DNA of 21,155 nucleotides, taken from positions 1-21,155 of the forward strand of contig JAICUZ010000015.1 of the NCBI GenBank assembly GCA_025935595.1, given 5' to 3'. Made by a program: the position numbers and the translations under genes. Shown here in pieces: positions 15,402 through 21,155 of this stretch. Origin of the DNA: Burkholderiales bacterium (GTDB lineage: Bacteria > Actinomycetota > Thermoleophilia > Gaiellales > Gaiellaceae). Position 1 is the first letter of the stretch. Every line of letters begins with the position of its first letter. The notes beneath the pieces were generated by a model, which was given only the letters and a program-made list of their open reading frames with translations, was not told the DNA's origin and searched no databases.

Positions 15402-16069
15402 TCGGCGACTCCCGTGTGAAGCGCGACGATGGAACCACCGAGCAGGCGAAACCGGACGTCACGGAAGCCGTGCGCGCGCATGAGCTCGGCCAGTGCCTCG
15501 GCGTCCGGGAATCGCTTCACCGACGCGGGAAGGTACGTGTACGCAGACCCTCCCGGCAATACCTTGCCGAGCAGCGGGACGATGCGGTCGAACCAGAGCG
15601 AGAAAAAGGGGCGCAGGATGCCGCGCGGCCGCGTGATCTCGAGGATCGCGAGCCGGCCGCCCGGACGCAGGACGCGCCGCAACTCTGCAAGCGAGTCCTC
15701 GAGGTCGGCGACGTTGCGCACGCCGAAGCCGACCGTGGCAGCGTCGAAGGAGCCGTCGCTGAACGGCAGCGCAAGCAGGTCGCCGTGCACCCATTCGATC
15801 TGCGTGCTCTTGCGGCGCGCCCGCTCGAGCATTCGCTCCGAGAAGTCGAGGCCGGTCACACGCCCCGCGCCGGCCTTCAGCGCCGCGAGCGCGAGATCGC
15901 CTGTGCCGCACGCGCCGTCGAGCACCGCGTCGCCGGGGACGACCACGGCCTGCGCGGCGAGACGACGCCAGCGGACGTCGAGCCCGACGGTCATCACGTG
16001 GTTCATGACGTCGTAGACCGGCGCGATCCGGTCGAACATCGTGCGAACGGCGTCAGGTGCGAGGGTCAT
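15398..16069 (-). CDS. menG: Demethylmenaquinone methyltransferase (UbiE/MenG family)
   Basis: The 223-residue methyltransferase uses S-adenosylmethionine to add the final methyl group to demethylmenaquinol. It has the UbiE opening MFDRIAPVYDVMNHVMTVGL (11-30), the SAM-binding DGACGTGDLALA (51-62), GLDFSERMLERA, GFGVRNVAD and the closing YTYLPASVKRFPDAEALAEL. The frame is open upstream to 16207, but that part is unlike the family and is made of repeat DNA; the ATG at 16069 gives a normal N-terminus. The 151 bp upstream hold two palindromic repeats. It is coupled to the prenyl synthase gene by a 4-base overlap, and belongs with ubiX, ubiD and mqnA in menaquinone synthesis. Confidence 0.95.
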   Translation of the reverse strand: MTLAPDAVRTMFDRIAPVYDVMNHVMTVGLDVRWRRLAAQAVVVPGDAVLDGACGTGDLALAALKAGAGRVTGLDFSERMLERARRKSTQIEWVHGDLLALPFSDGSFDAATVGFGVRNVADLEDSLAELRRVLRPGGRLAILEITRPRGILRPFFSLWFDRIVPLLGKVLPGGSAYTYLPASVKRFPDAEALAELMRAHGFRDVRFRLLGGSIVALHTGVAE

Positions 16070-16086
16070 ACGCCCGACGCCGACCT

Positions 16087-16099
16087 GGTGCCAGGCACC
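16087..16099. repeat. Palindromic repeat, copy A (GGTGCCAGGCACC)
   Basis: A perfect palindrome with six-base arms around a central A, 18 bases before the menG start. The same 14 bases, including the G that follows, recur at 16177, exactly 90 bp away and in the same orientation, and the next 11 bases match at 7 positions. The unit can fold into a short hairpin. It looks like a member of an interspersed, REP-like family. Confidence 0.75.
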
Positions 16100-16175
16100 G
16101 CAACAGAACTGTGCCCCGACTGCGACGGATGAGTCAAAACGCCTGCAGGTACAGGCCCCGCCAAATGGCCACGGC

Positions 16176-16190
16176 CGGTGCCAGGCACCG
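16176..16190. repeat. Palindromic repeat, copy B (CGGTGCCAGGCACCG)
   Basis: The second copy has seven-base arms around a central A. It lies in the ubiX-menG spacer, 31 bp past the ubiX stop in the direction of transcription. A small inverted repeat, GCCTG to CAGGC (16141-16156), lies between the two copies. No role as a terminator is clear, since no T-run follows. Confidence 0.75.
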
Positions 16191-16220
16191 TGACGGAAGT
16201 GCAACACGGTCTCATCGGGC

Positions 16221-16808
16221 TCATTGACCCCACCGTGGGACGAGCCGTTGGTCGAGGCCGAGCTGGTCGAGACAGCGCGCGACGACGAAGTCGACGAGGT
16301 CGTTCACGCTCTCGGCGCCGTGGTAGAAGCCGGGCGCGAGGAAGAGGATCGTCGCGCCGGCGCGCTTGAGCGTCAGCATGTTCTCGAGGTGGATCGCCGA
16401 GAGCGGCGTCTCGCGCGGGCAGAGGACGAGCTTCCGTTCCTCCTTGAGCGCCACGGACGCCGCGCGGTGGATCAGATTCTGCATCGCCCCGGACGCCACC
16501 GTGCCCAGCGTGCCCATCGAGCACGGGCAGATCACATAGGCGTCGACCTTCGCCGAGCCTGACGCGTACGGCGCCTTCCAGTCATTCGGGTCATGGACCG
16601 TGACGGCCTCGCCCGTGCCCTCCGTGAACCGCGCCAACGTCTCGTCGCGTGAGAGCCGTGCGTCGCCGTACAGCTCCGTCGCGAGCACCTCGATCGCCGC
16701 CCCGGACACCGACACGCCGACCTCACAATCCGCGGCCGCGAGCGAATGCAGCAGGCGGTGCGCATACGGTGCGCCCGAGGCGCCGGTGATGCCGAGAAAG
16801 ACGCGCAC
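16221..16808 (-). CDS. ubiX: UbiX-type flavin prenyltransferase
   Basis: The 195-residue flavoprotein joins dimethylallyl phosphate to FMN to make prenylated FMN, the cofactor of UbiD decarboxylases. The opening FLGITGASGAPYAHRLL, the ICPCSMGTLGTVASGAMQNL segment and ERKLVLCPRETPLSAIHLEN are the family's phosphate-, FMN- and prenyl-binding elements. The start is a GTG at 16808, 27 bp after the qcrC stop. Its partner is the UbiD encoded upstream in the same block, the pair probably corresponding to MqnM and MqnL, which remove the carboxyl group left by the futalosine route. Length is normal for the family. Confidence 0.95.
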   Translation of the reverse strand: MRVFLGITGASGAPYAHRLLHSLAAADCEVGVSVSGAAIEVLATELYGDARLSRDETLARFTEGTGEAVTVHDPNDWKAPYASGSAKVDAYVICPCSMGTLGTVASGAMQNLIHRAASVALKEERKLVLCPRETPLSAIHLENMLTLKRAGATILFLAPGFYHGAESVNDLVDFVVARCLDQLGLDQRLVPRWGQ

Positions 16809-16835
16809 TTCAGCGCGAAGGGTAAACCGGAAGAG

Positions 16836-17666
16836 TTACTTGCCGCCCTTGGAGGACTCGAGGAACGTCGCGAGCTTCTTCAGGTTCGCGGTCCCGAGAC
16901 CCTGGAACGACGGCATCGGCGACCCGGGGTTCACTCCGGCCGGGTTCTCGAGGTGCCTGATCTGAAAGTCGATGCCCTTGTTCTTCGCGCCCTCGGCGCT
17001 CAGGTCCGGCGCGCCGGCGAAGCCGCCGCCGAGCCCGAGGTAGGTGTGGCAGTTGAGACAGCCCGACTCCGCGAAGAGCTTCGCCCCGCCGAGCGCCTGC
17101 TGGTTGCCGGAGAAGCCTTGCGTCTTCGCCCAGTCGGGCACCTTCGCGACGAGCTCGGAGCCGAGCGACTCCTTCGCGGTCGCACCCTTGTACGTCAGCA
17201 CGCCCATCGACACGACGACGAGGATCGACGCGACGATCGCGACCGGGCGGCGCAGCAGCCGACGCTCGGGCCGCACGTCGATGAACGGGACCGCGATCAG
17301 CAGCACGAGCAGCACCGTCGGCAGTCCGATCGTCCCGAGCAGCACCGTGTCGGGCCACTTGAAGATGCGCAGCAGGTAGAAGAGGAAGTAGAAGTACCAA
17401 TCCGGCCGCGGGACGAAGTTGAACGTGCCCGGGTCGGCGGGATCGTCGTAGAGCTTGCCGAGCCAGCCCGGGTCGGTGCCGATGTGGTCGCCCGGCGTCG
17501 AGTACTTCCACACGATCGCGAGGCCCGTGATCACGACCACGACCACGAGCGACATCACGGTGTCGTGGAACATCGCGAACGGGTAGAACGGCTTGCCGCG
17601 CGACTCGACGTCGTCCTTGTACTGCTTGAAGATGCGGCGCCGCTCGGCGATGCGGTCGGTGGCCAT
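16836..17666 (-). CDS. qcrC: Menaquinol-cytochrome c reductase subunit IV fused to cytochrome c (QcrC)
   Basis: The 276-residue protein joins two parts of a bc-type complex. The N-terminal part (about 30-155) holds three membrane helices and is the C-terminal cytochrome b domain/subunit IV: PRPDWYFYFLFYLLRIFKWP (86-105) with the quinol-site motif PDWY, then VPFIDVRPERRLLRRPVA. The C-terminal part (about 190-276) is a monohaem cytochrome c with CLNCH (203-207) and the likely axial Met251 in SPMPSF; it would face outward. Such fusions are known in Bacillus QcrC. Its ATG shares one base with the qcrB TAA. It is the last of three overlapping qcr genes, with ubiX 27 bp downstream. Confidence 0.93.
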   Translation of the reverse strand: MATDRIAERRRIFKQYKDDVESRGKPFYPFAMFHDTVMSLVVVVVITGLAIVWKYSTPGDHIGTDPGWLGKLYDDPADPGTFNFVPRPDWYFYFLFYLLRIFKWPDTVLLGTIGLPTVLLVLLIAVPFIDVRPERRLLRRPVAIVASILVVVSMGVLTYKGATAKESLGSELVAKVPDWAKTQGFSGNQQALGGAKLFAESGCLNCHTYLGLGGGFAGAPDLSAEGAKNKGIDFQIRHLENPAGVNPGSPMPSFQGLGTANLKKLATFLESSKGGK

Positions 17667-18454
17667 TATCTCCCTCTCCGGAAGCGCGACAGACCCGCAC
17701 GACCGACCTTGCCGTTCGGCGTCTCACCGTCGAGCGGGCCGGTGCCTGCTGCTTCCTTCGACCACGGCGGCGACGTCACGCCGAGGCGGATCACGAGATA
17801 CAGATGAAGCCCGATCAGCGCGGCGATCGCACCGGGAATCATCAGCATGTGGATCGCGTAGAAGCGCGACAGCGTGTCGGCGTTGATGTACGTGCCGCCC
17901 TGCAGGAACTGCGCGAGGAACGGCCCGAGGAACGGCGCCGTGCCGTTGATGTTGATCCCCACGACCGTCGCCCAGTACGCCGTCTGGTCCCACGGGAGCA
18001 GGTAGCCGGTGAAGCCCTCGCCGAGGCCGCTCGCGAGCAGCAGCACGCCGATGATCCAGTTCAGCTCACGCGGATACTTGTACGCACCGAACAGGAACAC
18101 GCGGCCCATGTGCATGAACATCAGGATGATGAAGACCGACGCACCCCAGCGATGCATGCCGCGCACGAGCCAGCCGGCCCAGATGTCGTTCGTGATGTGC
18201 TGGATCGAGTCGTACGCCGAGTTCGGGTCCGGCTTGTAGTACATCGCGAGGATCGTCCCCGTCAGCGCCTGCACGATGAACGCCGTCAACGTCGCCGAGC
18301 CGAGCGTCTGGAACCAGTTGGTGTCGCCCGGGACCTTGCGGAAGAGGAAGTACTTGACGGCGCCGACGAGGCCCGAGCGCTCCTCCAGCCAGTCGACCGG
18401 GTACAGGATCGCCTGCTGCATCTGCTCCTTGCGGGTGAGCCGACGCGTAGCCAT
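17666..18454 (-). CDS. qcrB: Menaquinol-cytochrome c reductase cytochrome b subunit, b6-type (QcrB)
   Basis: The 262-residue membrane protein has four core helices and is the b6-like half of cytochrome b. Haem ligands are H101 and H115 (13 residues between) and H202 and H217 (14 between); the 14-residue spacing is the b6 type rather than the mitochondrial type. Segments VRGMHRWGASVFIILMFMH, YPRELNWIIGVLL and GYLLPWDQTAYWA match b6/QcrB proteins. It oxidises menaquinol and passes electrons through two b haems across the membrane. At the place of the Cys that binds an extra haem in b6 and Bacillus QcrB, it has Thr50 (WFQTLGS). The ATG shares one base with the qcrA stop (TGATG). Confidence 0.95.
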   Translation of the reverse strand: MATRRLTRKEQMQQAILYPVDWLEERSGLVGAVKYFLFRKVPGDTNWFQTLGSATLTAFIVQALTGTILAMYYKPDPNSAYDSIQHITNDIWAGWLVRGMHRWGASVFIILMFMHMGRVFLFGAYKYPRELNWIIGVLLLASGLGEGFTGYLLPWDQTAYWATVVGININGTAPFLGPFLAQFLQGGTYINADTLSRFYAIHMLMIPGAIAALIGLHLYLVIRLGVTSPPWSKEAAGTGPLDGETPNGKVGRAGLSRFRRGR

Positions 18455-19377
18455 CAGTGCGGCGGTTGGATCGGATAGAGCCAGGACTCGAGACCGTTCA
18501 CGTGCTCACCCGGGAAGGAAAACGCCCACTTGTGGATCACCGCCGACGAGCCGGCGCCGTCGACGTGTGAGACCGAGAACGGCTTGCCGATGAACAGGCG
18601 GCCGTTCCGGATCGAGAACGCGTAGCGGTCGAGTGCGCGCACCGGCGGCCCCGCGATGCGGTTCCCTTCGGTGTTGTACTGGCCGCCGTGGCACGGGCAG
18701 CCGAAGCCGGCGATCGACACCGTCGGGATCAGGGTCACGTCGCCGAAGGTCTTCGTGTTCTTCTCGTCGAGCGGCCCGTTCGCCTGCACCGGGCACCCGA
18801 GGTGCGCGCAGTGGTTCGAGATGATCGTGAAGCTCGGCTGGCCCTTCAGCTGGCCGTTGTAGCGGACGAACGCCGTCCGCCGCGACACCTCGCCCTGCGA
18901 CTTGTCGGCCATGTAGGTCGCGATCACGTACTTCCCCTCGGGGAAGTCGGAGATCGGACCGAGGTCGTGATCCTTCTGCCCCTGCTTGAGGAACGCGGGC
19001 GCGACCATGAACCCGATCGCCGGCGCCGTGACGATGCCGCCAATCACGCCGCCGAGGCCGAGTGTCGAGAGCTCGAGGAACTTCGAGCGCGGGTAGCGCT
19101 CCTCCGCGTCTTCGTGGATCGTCGCCGTGGCGGGCGCGTCGGCCGCGGCGGCGCCGCCCGTCTCGGGCGCGACCTCCGGAGCGTGCGCAAGCGGGGTCCC
19201 CGCCGTCAGGTCGCGCACCCACAGGAACGCGAAGGCGAGCGCGATCAGCCCGCCGAGCCCGGCCACCCACCACGAGATGATCACTCCGACCAGGAGGACG
19301 ACGATGCCTACGGCGAAGCCGACCGGCCACAGGCTCGGGCCCGGAACGTGCGGGTGATCGTCGTGGGGCTCGGTCAA
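18454..19377 (-). CDS. qcrA: Rieske iron-sulphur subunit of the menaquinol-cytochrome c reductase (QcrA)
   Basis: The 307-residue protein binds a 2Fe-2S cluster through CAHLGC (190-195) and CPCHGGQY (227-234), taking one electron from menaquinol and passing it to cytochrome c. It has two N-terminal helices (about 18-38 and 41-54) and a third anchor helix (105-126) before the Rieske domain, a layout like the long actinobacterial QcrA and unlike short single-anchor proteins. The start is taken as TTG at 19377: an in-frame TAA sits three codons before it, and no ATG or GTG follows for many codons. It is the first of the qcr genes, 37 bp after ubiD, with a candidate promoter in that gap. Confidence 0.93.
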   Translation of the reverse strand: MTEPHDDHPHVPGPSLWPVGFAVGIVVLLVGVIISWWVAGLGGLIALAFAFLWVRDLTAGTPLAHAPEVAPETGGAAAADAPATATIHEDAEERYPRSKFLELSTLGLGGVIGGIVTAPAIGFMVAPAFLKQGQKDHDLGPISDFPEGKYVIATYMADKSQGEVSRRTAFVRYNGQLKGQPSFTIISNHCAHLGCPVQANGPLDEKNTKTFGDVTLIPTVSIAGFGCPCHGGQYNTEGNRIAGPPVRALDRYAFSIRNGRLFIGKPFSVSHVDGAGSSAVIHKWAFSFPGEHVNGLESWLYPIQPPH

Positions 19378-19389
19378 CGGCGATTAGGG

Positions 19390-19418
19390 ATTCAAGCTTG
19401 GGTGGAACGGGGGGTCAA
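19390..19418 (-). promoter_or_regulatory. Candidate promoter for qcrABC
   Basis: On the minus strand TTGACC (19418-19413) overlaps the ubiD stop and is followed after 17 bases by TTGAAT (19395-19390). Transcription would begin near 19383, about six bases before the TTG start of qcrA, so the message would be nearly leaderless. The -10 box matches the consensus at four of six bases. The block may also be read through from ubiD. Confidence 0.35.
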
Positions 19419-20911
19419 CGTCGTAACAGGCGGCGCGAACTCTGACGCATCCGGCCGTTTCCTGCTCGTTCAACCCTATCTATTCCATATTCGTTCCATC
19501 GCCGGTCGACGAGCTCACGGGTTTCGGTGTCCATCTCGATCTCAGGCGGCCACTCCCGCGTGCCCTCGAGCGGGCCCTTCGCGGTCGCGTCGACCCCGAT
19601 CTTGCCGCCGAAGAACTGGAGTGTCGGCGCGTGGTCGAGGTGGTCGAGCGGCCCTTCGCCGATCGTGACGTCCCGCTTCGGGTCGACGTTCGCGCCGACG
19701 TAGAACATCACCTCGGCGTAGTCGTGCACGTTCACGTGCGCGTCGACGACCACGATCCCCTTGGTCAGGCTGAGCATCCCGAGGCCCCAGATCGCGTTCA
19801 TCACCTTGCGCGCGTGGCCCGGGAATGCCTTCCTGATCGAGACGATGCAGAGGTTGTGGAACGCGCCGGCGACCGGCAGGTCGTAGTCGACGATCTCCGG
19901 GACCGTCATGCGCACGGCCGGCAGGAAGATCCGCTCGGTCGCCTTGCCGAGCCACGCGTCCTCCTGCGGCGGCTTGCCGACGACGATCGACGGATAGACG
20001 GCGTCGCGTCGCATCGTCATCGCCGTGACGTGGAAGACGGGGAACTTCTCGACCGGGGTGTAGTAGCCGGTGTGGTCGCCGAACGGGCCCTCGTCGCTCA
20101 CTTCGTCCTTCTCGACGTAGCCCTCGAGCACGATCTCCGCGTGCGCAGGCACCTCGACGTCGATCGTCATGCCCTTCACCATCTCGACAGGCTCCCCGCG
20201 CAGGAAGCCGGCGACCATGAATTCGTCGATGTGCTTCGGGAGCGGCGCGCTCGCCGAGTAGGCGGTGATCGGGTCGAGCCCGAGCGCGACCGCGACCTCC
20301 ATCCGACCTTCGCTGAAGAGGTGATCCGCGCGGCCGTCCTTGTGGAGCTGCCAGTGCATCGCGGTCGAGCGCGGGTCGAGAACCTGCAGGCGGTACATGC
20401 CGACGTTGCGCTTGCCGTCGCGCGGGTCGTGCGTGATCACGGCGGGCAAGGTGATGAACGGACCGCCGTCGCCGGGCCACGCGGTCTGTACCGGCAGCAG
20501 CGACAGGTCGACGTCCTCGCCGCGGAGGACGACCTCCTGGCAGGCGCCGTGACGCACGCTCTTCGGCCGCGAGTCGGCGATCGACTTCAGCGTCTTCAGC
20601 CCCTGCACCTTCGCGCGGAGCCCTTCCGGCGGCTGCATCTCCAGGATGTCGCCCACGCGCTCGCCGAGCTCGTCGAGCGACCCGACGCCGAACGCGAGGC
20701 ACATCCGGCGCTCCGTGCCGAACTGGTTGATGAGCAGCGGGACCTTGCTGCCCTTCGGGTGCTCGAAGAGGAGCGCCGGGCCGCCGGACTTGACGACTCG
20801 GTCGACGACCTCCGTCACCTCGAGGTGGGGATCGACCTCGGCGCTGACGCGAACGAGCTCCCCCTCGCGCTCGAGGAGCGCGATCCACGCACGGAGGTCG
20901 TGCGCGATCAA
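19415..20911 (-). CDS. ubiD: UbiD-family prenylated-FMN-dependent decarboxylase (MqnL-like)
   Basis: The 498-residue protein belongs to UbiD (PF01977). Typical stretches are RNVGMYRLQVLD (168-179, Arg174 being the conserved cofactor-site arginine), TAMHWQLHKDG, EGPFGDHTGYYTPVEKFPVF and AFPGHARKVMNAIWGLGM. With prenyl-FMN from UbiX it removes a carboxyl group from an aromatic acid; in this setting the likely substrate is the prenylated naphthoate of the futalosine pathway. The start is TTG at 20911, which overlaps the stop of the small upstream gene as TTGA; the frame is open to 21103, but that part is Arg/Pro-rich and not UbiD-like. The last 21 residues, after RRWNEYGI, are a tail encoded at first by unusually AT-rich codons. 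Confidence 0.93.
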   Translation of the reverse strand: MIAHDLRAWIALLEREGELVRVSAEVDPHLEVTEVVDRVVKSGGPALLFEHPKGSKVPLLINQFGTERRMCLAFGVGSLDELGERVGDILEMQPPEGLRAKVQGLKTLKSIADSRPKSVRHGACQEVVLRGEDVDLSLLPVQTAWPGDGGPFITLPAVITHDPRDGKRNVGMYRLQVLDPRSTAMHWQLHKDGRADHLFSEGRMEVAVALGLDPITAYSASAPLPKHIDEFMVAGFLRGEPVEMVKGMTIDVEVPAHAEIVLEGYVEKDEVSDEGPFGDHTGYYTPVEKFPVFHVTAMTMRRDAVYPSIVVGKPPQEDAWLGKATERIFLPAVRMTVPEIVDYDLPVAGAFHNLCIVSIRKAFPGHARKVMNAIWGLGMLSLTKGIVVVDAHVNVHDYAEVMFYVGANVDPKRDVTIGEGPLDHLDHAPTLQFFGGKIGVDATAKGPLEGTREWPPEIEMDTETRELVDRRWNEYGIDRVERAGNGRMRQSSRRLLRR

Positions 20912-21063
20912 TACGCCTGGCGGCGCGCGCGGCGGCGATCGGCGCGGCGGTGCCCCGCCCACTTCGAGAGCTCGCCGAGGATGATCACCGACAGGAAGAT
21001 GAGGCCGACGATGAGCATCCCGAGGATGACGTGGGTGCCCTCGCTGGCGGCGTCGCCGATCAC
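20908..21063 (-). CDS. Small single-span membrane protein, 51 residues, coupled to ubiD
   Basis: A GTG at 21063 opens a 51-codon frame. The product has a short polar N-terminus (MIGDAASEGTH), one hydrophobic helix (about 12-30, VILGMLIVGLIFLSVIILG), and a very basic tail of Arg, His and Gln ending in RRQAY, so the tail should stay in the cytoplasm. Its start overlaps the upstream stop (GTGA) and its stop overlaps the UbiD start (TTGA), so it sits in a chain of coupled translation; this, with the clean hydrophobic segment, is the evidence that it is real. I do not recognise it. A role in anchoring or assembling the menaquinone or bc enzymes is only a guess. Confidence 0.65.
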   Translation of the reverse strand: MIGDAASEGTHVILGMLIVGLIFLSVIILGELSKWAGHRRADRRRARRQAY

Positions 21064-21155
21064 GCCGCGACTCTAGCGGAGTGCCGAGCCAGTGCGCGGG
21101 CAACTGCGTCGGCGTCCGGTGTGCCGCCGAGCGCCCGCGCCGCGTCGACCCACGC
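21060..21155 (-). CDS. C-terminal end of an unidentified protein, cut by the window edge
   Basis: The minus-strand frame is open from the window edge to a TGA at 21062-21060. The visible 31 residues (AWVDAARALGG, then TPDADAVARALARHSARVAA) are helical, Ala/Arg-rich and not membrane-like. The stop overlaps the GTG of the small membrane protein by 4 bases, as is usual in this block, which supports it as a real gene end. Nothing in the fragment names a family; the cut gene could belong to the same menaquinone/respiration block. Confidence 0.55.
   Translation of the reverse strand, partial: AWVDAARALGGTPDADAVARALARHSARVAA

Noticed and set aside
16070..16207. N-terminal extension of menG by 46 residues
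   Set aside because: It is made of the palindromic repeat DNA (giving GAWH twice) and does not resemble UbiE proteins; the ATG at 16069 gives the family N-terminus.
16810..17727. Alternative minus-strand frame (305 codons) overlapping qcrC
   Set aside because: The qcrC frame contains subunit IV and CxxCH motifs, while this one is Arg/Ala-rich with no recognisable domain.
20912..21103. Upstream extension of ubiD to an ATG at 21103
   Set aside because: The 64 residues are Arg/Pro-rich shadow reading of the small membrane protein gene and the UbiD family begins at the TTG.

Overview
The window is very GC-rich and densely packed, with genes joined by 1-4 base overlaps and several GTG or TTG starts. 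It looks like a chromosomal segment of a high-GC actinobacterium. Four features suggest a deep-branching lineage such as Thermoleophilia: a futalosine-type menaquinone gene (mqnA), a UvrD-HRDC helicase, a split b6-type cytochrome b with a subunit IV-cytochrome c fusion, and a long three-segment Rieske protein. The lineage is inferred from gene content and not proven.

Left part (1-10337), surface glycan genes. Three rightward genes come first: the end of an undecaprenyl-phosphate sugar transferase, an asparagine synthase (asnB) cut in two by an in-frame UGA, and a DUF354 glycosyltransferase-like gene. They converge, with a 21 bp overlap, on a leftward series that reads from right to left: a secreted phosphodiester-glycosidase-like protein, a DedA membrane protein, a DegT-type sugar aminotransferase, a FlaA1/WbpM-type nucleotide-sugar dehydratase, and a UvrD2-like helicase. 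The dehydratase, aminotransferase and sugar transferase form a plausible pathway that makes an amino-sugar nucleotide and loads it onto a lipid carrier.

Middle part (10338-12859), a rightward set of small genes: a secreted beta-rich protein of unknown function, a DUF2277 protein whose start codon lies inside an inverted repeat, a histidine-phosphatase homologue with an altered RHG motif, and a PadR regulator coupled to a membrane HAAS-domain protein. The DUF2277 and PadR genes both look leaderless.

Right part (12876-21155), one long leftward block joining menaquinone synthesis to the complex that uses menaquinol. In transcription order it holds the end of an unknown gene, a 51-residue membrane protein, ubiD, qcrA (Rieske), qcrB (b6-type), qcrC (subunit IV plus cytochrome c), ubiX, menG, a polyprenyl diphosphate synthase, mqnA and an EamA transporter. 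The only sizeable gap (about 150 bp, between ubiX and menG) holds two copies of a GGTGCCAGGCACC palindrome exactly 90 bp apart. No rRNA, tRNA, CRISPR array, transposase or phage gene was seen, and there is no gene-free stretch over 300 bp.
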